64,000 bases of DNA from assembly GCA_014058105.1 (NCBI GenBank), contig JACGCM010001272.1, forward strand, positions 3,658,001 to 3,722,000, written 5' to 3'. Each line of letters starts with the position of its first letter. The stretch's first letter is position 1. Below are positions 45,301 through 54,744 of this stretch, one piece after another. The translations under genes and the position numbers were made by a program. The DNA is from Kingdonia uniflora (taxonomy: Eukaryota; Streptophyta; Magnoliopsida; Ranunculales; Circaeasteraceae). The notes under the pieces were generated by a model. The model ran no database searches, had not been told where the DNA came from, and saw only the letters and a program-made list of their open reading frames with translations.

Positions 45301-47389
45301 AATAACGACACTTAGAGTCGTTCGAACGAAATTGGAGTTCCCAGAAGACCAATTCAAGCTGAGGCAATTTTTAGGCAAAAATAGGCAAGTCGTTCGAACG
45401 ACATTGGAGTCGTTCGAACGACCTGGAGTTCCAGAAGACCAATTCACGTTGAGGCTTTTCTTAGGCTTAATTTGGCCAGTCGTTCGAACTCAATATTTTA
45501 GGCATTTCAAGGGCATAATGGTCATAGCTTGTAATTAGAAACTTGTAACTCCCATAAAGGGGCAAGGCTAGGCAAGGTGAAATTATCTTAGATCAATCCA
45601 AGTTTTTGTAAGAGAGACTTAGGGTTTTGAGAGTAATTCAATTGAAATCAAATCATTGAGCAATTGAAGCTCCAAAAGGGAAATTCTCCCACCAATTGTG
45701 TTTGTTCTTCATTTCATTTCTTCGTTTAGGTTAATCTCAATTCGATTGTAGATTACACATACAAGAGAAGAAAAAAGTCTTGAGAGAGATGAACATTTTT
45801 GTTTTTAAAGATAATACTGATACTCGTCACTCAAAATTCACTTGCCCTAAGGACTTGAGCTAGACTTGACCATCTACACAAATATTTTGTGGTAGCTGTT
45901 ATTCAGGAAGTATGTAGAATACTACCTATGTGATTCGTTGCAAACTGCATCTCGAAGTTGTCTTGGGAAAGCATGAAAGGAGTCATCATCACTCCTGCAT
46001 TGTTACTGCGTGAAAAGAAAATAAAACAACCATTTGAATCATCAAGTATTTAAATAATTGAATCAGTGGACATCCAACTTCATCAATCAACAAGTAATTA
46101 AAAATGAAGAGTAGTGATCGTAGTAGCTCTCATCAAAATAATGAGATACTCAACCAAACAAAGATATTTCATATTTTTTGCAGAAGGCTATTTCTTGCTG
46201 AAAATGCACGGCGGTATAGCAAACGACCATAAGATATAGGACAGTATCTCAAAAATTCGAGATACTTACATGAGGATGTTTAGTGGAAGGCCTAAAGAGT
46301 TGAACTCTGATGCAAATTTCCTTACTGATGCCATTGAACTAAGATCTAACTCCATGACATCAACTTTAGCAGTGGGGATTTTCTTGACTATATCTACTTT
46401 TACACTTGTACCTGCAGCCACGTTTCTGACTCCCATAACCACATGAACTCCATGCAAAGCAAGAACACGTGCAGTTTCACTGCCAATACCGCTTGATGCT
46501 CCTGAAGTTACATTGAAAACAAACATAAAATATGTTCACATAGGTTATTATATGCTTCTAAAGCAATTAAATCAATAAATACAAACTTGATATCTTGAAT
46601 CATTTTATTCAAATACGTAACACCAACAAAGAAAATACTCTATGTGATATATGCGGATGCACCCATTAATCACAATCAGAGTACTCACACATAATGTCAA
46701 AGACTTAATTTATGTTCTTTTATAATTTTCACCAACAAATAACAAGATTACTCGCACAAACATATTTTTATCTTTCAAACTGTACAACTATAGACATGGT
46801 GAAATGGTTCATGAACCACAAATGTTTTTGTTACCATCCAACAACACATGTATAAGATATAATACCGATTCATCAACAACTTCAGTATTAACTACAGTAT
46901 CTAAATAACTAATCTAATACTTCATTACTGAATAATCCTAAAGCCCAGTACTTACTTATACCATTGACTTAGAACCCTGAAATCTGAATAGAGATAAACT
47001 TTCCACCCCTACGATCTACTCTATCATCATACTCGAAACTCTATAAAACACCCTTTCTTCATGTGTTTCCATCCCAACCCAGACATCAATTTGACATTTC
47101 ATGCCAAGTCCAAATCCCAAAACATCAATTTCACAAACCCAATCAAGTCTCTCAAATATCTCTGATCAAAACAAGACATATCCAATCACTCATTTATCCT
47201 AAAAATCTTTACTTAAGCATCCTAAATCATGGAAAACTACAACAGAAACTTGTAAAATCGAAAACCCAAATCAGAAATTTCACCTGTAATGATGGCAGTG
47301 AGACCAGTTCCATCAATCCCTTGTGTGACTTCCTCTGCAGTTGAAGAACCTGAGAACCCAGAAGGGCCTTTTCTACCAAAAATCCACAT
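42335..47389 (-). CDS. TIC32: TIC32-like short-chain dehydrogenase (8 exons, 313 aa)
   Basis: Coding exons, minus strand: 47389-47284, 46501-46270, 46005-45926, 44921-44768, 44665-44587, 43662-43578, 43054-43008, 42493-42335. All introns are GT-AG; total 942 nt, phases consistent. Starts [20 protein letters not shown], as in plant TIC32/WW-oxidoreductase-like proteins. NAD(P)-binding TGASSGIG at 35-42, NNAG at 114-117, catalytic Ser170 (NLSSE) and YGQSK with Tyr198/Lys202; NSLHPG at 226-231. C-terminus ends [16 protein letters not shown]32 is an NADPH-dependent, calmodulin-binding dehydrogenase of the chloroplast inner envelope import machinery; related paralogues have other roles, so the symbol is provisional. 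All motifs intact. Intron 3 holds an LTR-like insertion and intron 7 a tandem repeat. Confidence 0.93.
42661..42790. repeat. Nested tandem duplication in dehydrogenase intron 7
   Basis: 'agcaatgccttaacgatattccttttt' and 'agcacctattttaatcgatagctt' recur with a 71-bp period (two copies). The 20-base core 'cttaacgatattccttttta' occurs three times. Recent replication slippage is likely. Confidence 0.85.
45050..45780. repeat. Copia-LTR-like sequence in dehydrogenase intron 3
   Basis: Four full copies and one partial copy of the palindrome TCGTTCGAACGA (45,090-45,490) are interspersed with repeated 'gttcccagaagacca' and 'agctgagtcta' units; the downstream part is T-rich like an LTR R/U5 region. 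The same palindrome marks the Copia LTRs at 11,781 and 13,833. No internal element sequence is present, so a solo LTR is likely. I could not fix the ends or find a target-site duplication. The intron's splice sites are intact. Confidence 0.6.
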
Positions 47390-48822
47390 TTTTTTGTTGT
47401 TGGTAAAATTAGGGCAAAATCAAAGGTCAAAAAGAACAAAGATTCAAATTAAAACAATGAAATTGGAATCCAGGAGACCCTCAAAGTCTCATTCTTGTAG
47501 ACTTCCTAGTCCAACTCAAGAAAACATTATATTATATTATACTATTTTTAAAGAGGTATTTGTTGAGGATTAACGTAGACGCGCATCGGCGCTACGTAAT
47601 TATCCATTAACCCTAACGAATAAAATAAAAAATGGTATAATAATCTAAAAAAATGTACATATAATCATACAAAAAATAATTAAACAAAGTAAGTTCTTTA
47701 ATTCATAATATTTAGGGCAAATTTAACTTTCATGTTACCCTTGACCAACTCACGGATGATAGTCTTAACAACTCTGCATACCTTCGGCGTTAACTACAAA
47801 ATTAGGAAGACAAACATTCAACATTACAATAAAACAATTAAACTTGGTCGTCATTTTTCTTCACCATACAAATCGATAAATATAATAAGATGTCCACAAA
47901 CAAAGACGTTACTTCAAACTAAGCTAGGAGAAAATCCACTTTAATTAATATGCATAATTAACTGCATCACAATTTACTTCTAATTACAGTTTCATCACAA
48001 AGTTGAGTCTTTTCATGCCCCTTAAATATTAACTATGAAGATACTTAATATCTTCAACACTTGAATAAACTCCATCCTTTAGATGATTAGGTTGAACGCG
48101 AGCTTCAATATTTTTTTTGCTACATTTGTCATCATCACAAACCTAAGTCTTTTCATGCCCCTTAAATATGTAACTATGAAGATACTTAATAGCTTTACAC
48201 CTGAATAAACTTTATCCTTTAGATGATTAGGTTGAACGCGAGCTTCAAGACCCTTTTTGTTACATTTGTCGTCATTTTTGCGCGAAGGCGACGAGTTCGT
48301 CATGGGTGTAATTAGAACCTAAGTACAATTTAGACCAAAATATAATGAACGTTAGTGCCATATATGTAGATAATTTTGTATCACTGTGAAACATATACGT
48401 CCTGTTTATTCGAGTTCGCCAAAGAACAATTTTATACTACTATGGAGCATAATGCATAACTGCTTAAGGTTATTAAAATTAAAAACAATACATGAAAACA
48501 ATAGTACCCACATTAAGAACAATGACTTGCTGCAATTTTATACTACTATGAAACATACATAATGCATAAATGCTTTTGGTTATTAAAATTAAGAGCTTTT
48601 TAGAATTTGGACCCCAATATTTTGAACCACTTTGGCATAACCCCCCACAATTGGCATTTCTTAGACTTTTAGACCCCAAATTTGATTTTCCGTCGTCAAC
48701 CGCCGGAGTCAACTTGGTTTTGACTCTATTGACTTAGTCAAGTATGCGAAAATACTAAGTTACCCTCTAAAATTCTTAACCGGTGGAAATAAAATTATCT
48801 CTCTATGATGATCCGTATAAAA
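47390..48822. other. Upstream region of the dehydrogenase; no further gene seen
   Basis: Contains the presumed promoter of the minus-strand gene. A tandem duplication with 140-bp spacing is at about 47,990-48,270 ('agtcttttcatgccccttaaata' at 48,005 and 48,145; 'tttagatgattaggttgaacgcgagcttcaa' in each copy). A weaker duplication of 'ttttatactactatg...gcataatgcataa' is at 48,430 and 48,536. No protein-coding frame is convincing. Confidence 0.5.
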
Positions 48823-48827
48823 TCGGG

Positions 48828-49358
48828 TGTTGAAACATAGAGGGTTTCGTTCTCAGAGATACAAAGATTTTAAATTATGAATTCTTTATTAAATTGGGTA
48901 ATAAAAAGTAAAAATAAAGCTTTTTATTCATTGGAGCAAACTTTCATTTAAAAAGTAAAATTCATAAAAACTACGCTGGTTTTCCAGAGAGAGAGATGAT
49001 CTTTTAAACTCTTTCTTCCTCTCTAACTAAGTCTCCTCCCAACTCTCAACAACTCTCCTTTTGTGGAGATATTTTAGGTAGGTCTTGACTACCAAGTCCA
49101 GTAACTCTTGACACCTTCTCTTTATTAGGTCATCTCCAGCAGCTCCTGACATTAATCATCTCCATCAGCTTTTGGCAACTGATCATCTCCAGTAGTATCT
49201 TTTAGCTTGTAAAAGTTGGGCTTCAGGGTCGAGCTTGGTTACAATTGTCTTATTACCTACAATAGTCAAACATACTTTAATTAGGCCCAATAAACATATA
49301 ATAAGGTTCTAGATAATGTAAATTAAAGGAGAAAAATAGGCATTTTTTATGCCTATCA
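48828..49358 (-). repeat. 3' LTR of Athila-type element D (531 bp)
   Basis: Runs from TGTTGAAACATAGAGG to ATGCCTATCA (TG...CA). On its right, the minus-strand purine tract TTTGGGGGTATT precedes it. It contains diverged repeats of 'gctggagatga' (49,135-49,205). The 5' LTR lies beyond the right edge. The left flank is TCGGG; the matching duplication would be outside the window. Confidence 0.7.
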
Positions 49359-50700
49359 AATACCCCCAAACTAACATATTGCTAGTCCCTTAGCAAAAGA
49401 AAAACAATTTAAACTCTTTCGTGGTTTCTTACGATTGCATTTAGTGTATGCAACAAGCCTTTCAACCTATAGGTTACCCCTATAGGACGAGTTGTGTCTT
49501 GAGAGGGTTTTTAGTGAATATACCCACAAAATTCTATCACAAATGTTCTGGTATTATAAACAACTAATAATCATTGCTCTTGGTATCTCCAAAAATGGAT
49601 TGAATTCATCTCATAAATATAACACTTAAACAAGGGTTAACCATCAGATACGTTTAGAATTTATCAAGTCAATTATACTACAATCAGATTAAATTAAGTT
49701 TCAAAATTTTATCCTTTGTGTAGTGAATTTAGTTTCTGGAATCAAGGTGTTTGATAATCCTTCCAAATAACCTTAGCCTTATCTTGAGTGTGGTGGAAGA
49801 AATCTAGAAATTTGTTCGACAAGTGCCCTAGTTTATTCGCTCACTTTTATTGATATTTTAGGAAAAATATATATCCACACAAGCTTTTCAAGGTAAGACG
49901 TTGCATTTGAGTTTTCATTTGCTCTTTGTATACTTACAACTTGCCCTCCTTCACATAGTTCTCAACTATACTCATTTTTTTTACTTTCACATTGATTCAT
50001 GGCTTTCCTCGAGATTGGTAAAAATTATTCCTCTTTCAGTTCTAATCTTGCGAGGGCCTTGAATTGTGAATATTTTTTTTTGTACGAGTATGTCAGCTTC
50101 GTGAAGGAGCCCAATAACTTGTAAAAATACATACAAACCCTTAGTATGAATTTATGAGAAACGAAGTTTTCTCAGATAATTGTCTCCCTCGTTACAGATT
50201 CTTCCTAACCCAAACTGTTGATTAATCATAAGGTGATAGTTAGTTTTATCAAAACCTTGATAACATAACTACGTGAAGTGCATTATAATGGTGATTTTCT
50301 TCTGAAACACATCTAATAGGATGGTAGTACCAAAAACTTAAAAATTCTTAATGCACTAACAATTTACAGTTTAAAATAAACTATAACCTTATAATTTTAT
50401 CCCAAACGCAACTCTAAGAATATCCAAAGATCAGAGTATACTAAAAGTGTCTACAATACCAGAATGTCCTAGAATAAAAACTTTTATTGGAAAAAGTTAT
50501 GAAAATCTTATTTACCCCCACCCTCAAACTGAATCAGTATGTATCCCCACAGTTGCCAAAAATGAAAAGAATAGGAGAAAATCTAAAAATATTACCTGAA
50601 CATGATAAAGGTTGCCTCCCATAAGCGCTAAGTTTAACGTCTTCAGCCAGACGATGGTAGGTACCCCTAAACTAGATAAGACTATGGGTAGAAATAAAGA
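49359..50700. other. 3' non-coding zone of element D
   Basis: Between the end of pol and the purine tract. AT-rich, with no frame of note; an envelope-like gene, present in some Athila elements, is not seen. Confidence 0.55.
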
Positions 50701-50703
50701 TAC

Positions 50704-52051
50704 CTATGTTTCATATGATGGGTCCCGTAGATTCATATCCTCTCTCGAACCCGTAAAGTACTCGTTAAATGGTTTAAGTCTCTGCCCATTTACCTTATTA
50801 ATGTGACCAGTACGAGGGTCAAGAATGTCAATAGCTCTATGTGGGAAAACAACTTTGACAATGAACGGTCTGGTCCAACGGGATTGAAGTTTTTCGGGAA
50901 ACAAATGAAGTCGCAAAGAATACAATAGAACTTTTTGATCCACTTCAAAGGTCTTTCGCAAGATGTTTTTATTATGGAAAGCTTTGGTTCTTTCTTTGTA
51001 TATCTTTGCGGATTCCTATGCATTTTTTCGGAGCTCATCCAACTCATTGAGTTATAGCTTTCGGTGGGACCCAGCCGTTGAAGTGTCAAAGTTAAGCGTT
51101 TTTATTGCCCAAAAAGCTCTATGCTCAAGTTCGACAGGAAGATGGCATGCTTTGCCGTAAACGAGTCCGTAAGGTGACATTCCAATCGGGGTTTTATATG
51201 CAGTACGATAAGCCCAAAGTGCATCAATTAATCTAACATACCAATCTTTGCGATTTAGGTTAACCGTCTTTTGGTGAATATTTTTGATCTCCCGATTTGA
51301 AACTTCGACTTGCCCACTCGTTTGCGGGCAATAAGGTGTTGCCACCTTATGACTTACACCATACTTTTTGACAAGGGCAGCAAAATTTTTGTTGTTAAAA
51401 TGTGATCCTCCATCGCTAATGATAGCCCGAGGTGTTCCAAATCGAGAAAAAAATATTTTCTTTTAAAAGATTGAGAACAACTGCACTGTTATTCATTTTC
51501 GAAGGGATGGCTTCAATCCATTTTGATACATAGTCCACTCCAATAATGATGTACTTATATCCAAAAGATTTGGGAAAAGGGCACATAAAATCAATGCCCC
51601 AAACATCAAATGGTTCAATAACTAAAATATGGTATAAGGGCATCATATTTCGTAGAGAAAGGGCTCCCATTTTCTGGCATCTTTCGCACGCTTTGCAAAA
51701 TGCATGCGCATCGTGAAATAAGGTAGGCCAATAGAAACCGCATTGGAAATTTTTTGCCGCGGTCATCTTAGAACCAAAGTAGCCTCCACATGCTTGGGTA
51801 TGGAAAAATGATAAAATAATGATAAACTCAGACTGGGGAACACATCTCCTAAGGATTTGGTTAGTACAATACTTAAACAAATCTGGATCATCCCAAAAGA
51901 AGTACTTCACTTGACTAAAGAAACGATATTTGTCAGGTTTAGTCCAATGATCAGGAATGGAATCCGTGGCTAAATAATTAGCAATGTCAGTAAACCACGG
52001 TAACTCAGAAACTAAATTCACATCCATAAGCTGTTCACCTGGGAAGAATTC
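50704..52051 (-). pseudogene. Integrase, element D
   Basis: Starts right at the insertion site of element C. Zinc-binding region HTQACGGYFGSKMTAAK with downstream CKACERCQKMG (near 51,680), first Asp block WGIDFMCPFPKS (near 51,600), and then a frameshift near 51,455 so that the second Asp block (SDGGSHF) is in another frame. The Glu block [16 protein letters not shown] is near 51,300, followed by [19 protein letters not shown]. The tail ends near 50,704. Catalytic residues are present but split between frames. Confidence 0.85.
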
Positions 52052-52619
52052 TGTAGGGACCATATTTCGCAAAGCTCGAAATAGCTTGAAATCGATCCTT
52101 ACACCAAAAACTACTATGACAAGAATTAAATAAGGGATAACACTTGACGCAAGGGATTTAGCGTGGAAAACCTGTAAATAGGTAAAAAACCACGACCTCG
52201 AGTGGAGGATTTTGTTAAAGTAGTATTATTGCTTGAGAGAGATAGAGAATTTGATTACAAGAGTTAATATAAGAAAAGATGGCTAGAGATCAGATAATTG
52301 TATGTATCGAATTGTCTGTTGATCATCCCGTTTCCTTAGGAGCTCCGCCCTTCTATAAACCCTGCTCTCAGCTTGATATCGTGCTTGAACACGTTCTTCC
52401 GAAAGTGGAAGTCATGGGCAGCTGAGTGTGTAACTGCTACCTCATGGGAGACAGGTGTATGTTGACCTGTTCTATTTATATCTATTGTGGACGACCCACG
52501 TTCTGCTTGAGTTCGTGGTCAATGTGTAACTGTTGACGTGTATGTAACGTATTTATTTATGCGTGAGTCTGGTACTGGATAAGATCGAGTGTCCATAGCT
52601 CGAGGGATAAGTCCTTACA
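52052..52619 (-). repeat. 3' LTR of element C (568 bp)
   Basis: TGTAGGGACC...GTCCTTACA. About 43 substitutions from the 5' LTR by eye (about 92% identity). It lacks a roughly 31-34-bp duplication around 'gagctcgaggtatagatgagatcgagt' found in the 5' copy. A minus-strand TATA box (TATAAATAGAACAGG) lies near 52,478. Confidence 0.9.
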
Positions 52620-53840
52620 ATTGCCCCCTCGCAACTGAAGTCACGTGTGGCTTTAGTTGAGAAAAACCCTTAACTCGGATCCTGTGATGACGTAAGCGGG
52701 AGTTTGAAAACCAGAACGTCTGTATTGATGAGTGTGTTGTCATTATGATGCATAAGTGTTATGGGCAGACTTGTGGTTTTCCCGAGCGGATGACTATCTT
52801 GGGAAACAACGTGCGTTAAATGCAGTATCTTTATAAATAGTAGTCAGATCTGATCGCCGAATAACCTGCACAAATCTTCACTGTAGAGAAAAACAAACAT
52901 ATTCATTTTTTTTAGGGTTGAGAAAAAAATGAGTTTTTGGATGCGTACCTTTGCAACATTTTGGTTAAGATGAGGAATTGAGTGTATCATACCCAGTTTT
53001 CTTTCATCATGGAGGAACCCCTGATACAGTATTTTGGCTATTAGAGTAGGGAAACTCCCTTTGCTGTTTTGTTGAAGGAGTGTTGTTTGAAATATTTATA
53101 GGTATTATGTAGCGTCCGATTTAGCGGTTGGGGTATATGCGATGCAAAATCCCTGGCCTCTAATAACGTTATGATTTCTAAGGTAGGAGTCCTCTTCAAG
53201 CTCTACTAACTCCGGTTTGGTGGGGATAAGGAGGAAGAGACGGCGGTGGTGGAGGTGGCGTATGGAAGATGGATCGCTTCCTTTGGCACAATCCACTTTT
53301 CATTTAATTCTTCCTGCAGGGAAATGAAGGGGAAATGGGTGTTTGACCTATTGCAGTCTTGCATTTTTTAAGCTGTGGCTGAGGTTTCTCTGGAAGATCA
53401 ACATTATCTTGGCAACGAGAAAAGAACTAGAGACTTGTCCTCGTGCTTGAGAAAGTATCTGTAATATCGAGCTTTTAAAAACTTGATTCTGTAATTGTAA
53501 AGCAACGCTGTAGGGGTAGACCTGTAACGAACTTGTTAGATGAAAATTGAGTGTAATAAAAGAATATTTTGTTTGTTTCTTACTAGCGAAAAATAGAAAT
53601 AGTCGACACGTCATCGAGCTGTAATAATATGGGAGTAAATAGTTTGTGGTGTAACATACCTTATCCTACCTCGTAAACGACTCGGGATTAACAGATGTAA
53701 AAATAAAGCTCGAAATGTAACCTTTAGATATCTCGATTAAGCACAAAAAGATAACAGTAAGTAGTTCGAACCTGGGAAGAATGGGTTATAGAAACTGAAA
53801 TACGTTGCGTATAGTCAATCGAAAAATTAGTCCTGTTAAC
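52620..53840. other. Region between 3' LTR and antisense small ORF, element C
   Basis: No convincing coding frame. TATAAATAG on the plus strand at 52,832 is followed by leader-like sequence and could be another antisense promoter, but no recognisable protein follows. A GGAGGTGG-rich stretch lies near 53,240-53,260. Confidence 0.4.
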
Positions 53841-53847
53841 TGAACAA

Positions 53848-53855
53848 TATAAAAG
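53848..53855 (+). promoter_or_regulatory. TATA box of antisense small ORF, element C
   Basis: TATAAAAG, 42 bp upstream of the ATG at 53,890. Confidence 0.5.
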
Positions 53856-53889
53856 TGTGACTTGTTCTTTAAGAAGGTTATTCATAAAA

Positions 53890-54258
53890 ATGGTGAAGAC
53901 TCACTCTCAGAGGGCTGTTGAAGCGTATGCGTTGAACGACTTGCGCTTAGCACTCAAGATTGATGAAATAAGGGAAGCTGTTTTCGGGCAGCAAGGTTAT
54001 GATGTGGTTCTGCTCGAGACCCGAGTGAACTACGAGGGTATGACTGATGTAGAAAGGGGCGAGGAAATGAACTGCATGTACTGGTCTGAGTCCATGCGTA
54101 TTTGTTGGCAGTCTGTTAAAGATCGCAAAGAGTTCATTATGATGATGGCAAGGGAGGAGATCATCAATGAGGATAAGGATATCGCCTCAGGGCTACTAAA
54201 AGCTTGTGGTGTCGAAGAGCACACCGGTTGCTTCAAATGCAAGTATCTTGGAGATTAG
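53890..54258 (+). CDS. Intact small antisense ORF (asORF1), element C (122 aa)
   Basis: Open from ATG at 53,890 (preceded by AAAA) to TAG at 54,256. Starts MVKTHSQRAVEAYALNDLRL. Central region EGMTDVERGEEMNCMYW, then VKDRKEFIMMMAREEI, and a Cys-containing tail KACGVEEHTGCFKCKYLGD with three Cys. It is charged and probably helical, without signal peptide or membrane segment. Homologues in the same place and strand in elements A and B share MVxT and the GM-x24-V-x-[H/D]-R-[R/K] core. I do not recognise it. It lies between the 3' LTR and asORF2, on the strand opposite to pol, and is intact although gag-pol is deleted. Expression and function are unknown. Confidence 0.55.
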   Translation: MVKTHSQRAVEAYALNDLRLALKIDEIREAVFGQQGYDVVLLETRVNYEGMTDVERGEEMNCMYWSESMRICWQSVKDRKEFIMMMAREEIINEDKDIASGLLKACGVEEHTGCFKCKYLGD

Positions 54259-54673
54259 AGTGATTGACTGTTGTATTTTTGAATTTTTGAAATGTAACTG
54301 CCCAAATTTACTTGAAGAAAACTCTGTTCACGAAAATAGGCTATGATTAGGATGTCTGTTGAAACTAAAATTTTAAATTTGTGTTGCTAATTGATATTGA
54401 CATCAAAGTCAAGGTGTATAAGTAGGGCAAACAAAGGTACGTGGAATTTTAAAATAGATAATTTAGAATCATGAGTTTGGGGCATTATAAAAAGACTGGG
54501 ATCAAGAGAATGAGTGATACGCTAAAGTATGATATTTGGTGTAATGATGGGAATGTGGTTTTACCAAAGCGGTACGATATGTCTGACAGGTTCAAACGAA
54601 CAGACGGCTTGGTTCAGGAATCGAGGACTGTTTATTTAAAAACTTAAAACTACTAGCGGTTCGGGGAAAGGTG

Positions 54674-54681
54674 TATAAGTA
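54674..54681 (+). promoter_or_regulatory. TATA box of antisense gene asORF2, element C
   Basis: TATAAGTACCCC, about 70 bp upstream of the first coding-like sequence near 54,745; parallels TATAAATACCCCC at 2,814 in element A. Confidence 0.5.
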
Positions 54682-54744
54682 CCCCATCTCCTCCCTCTCC
54701 GAATACAAAAAACTAGAAACAAAAAAGAAGGGTTAGGGAGACAG

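Noticed and set aside
45090..45490. CRISPR-like spaced palindromes
   Set aside because: Spacing is irregular, the flanks are repeated rather than unique, and the context is a plant intron with an LTR-like insertion.
49359..50700. Envelope-like gene of element D
   Set aside because: Some Athila elements have one in this place, but no frame of adequate length or with membrane segments is present.
52832..52839. Third antisense TATA box in element C
   Set aside because: TATAAATA is present, but no recognisable coding sequence follows and A and B have no equivalent; kept only as a note in the spacer entry.
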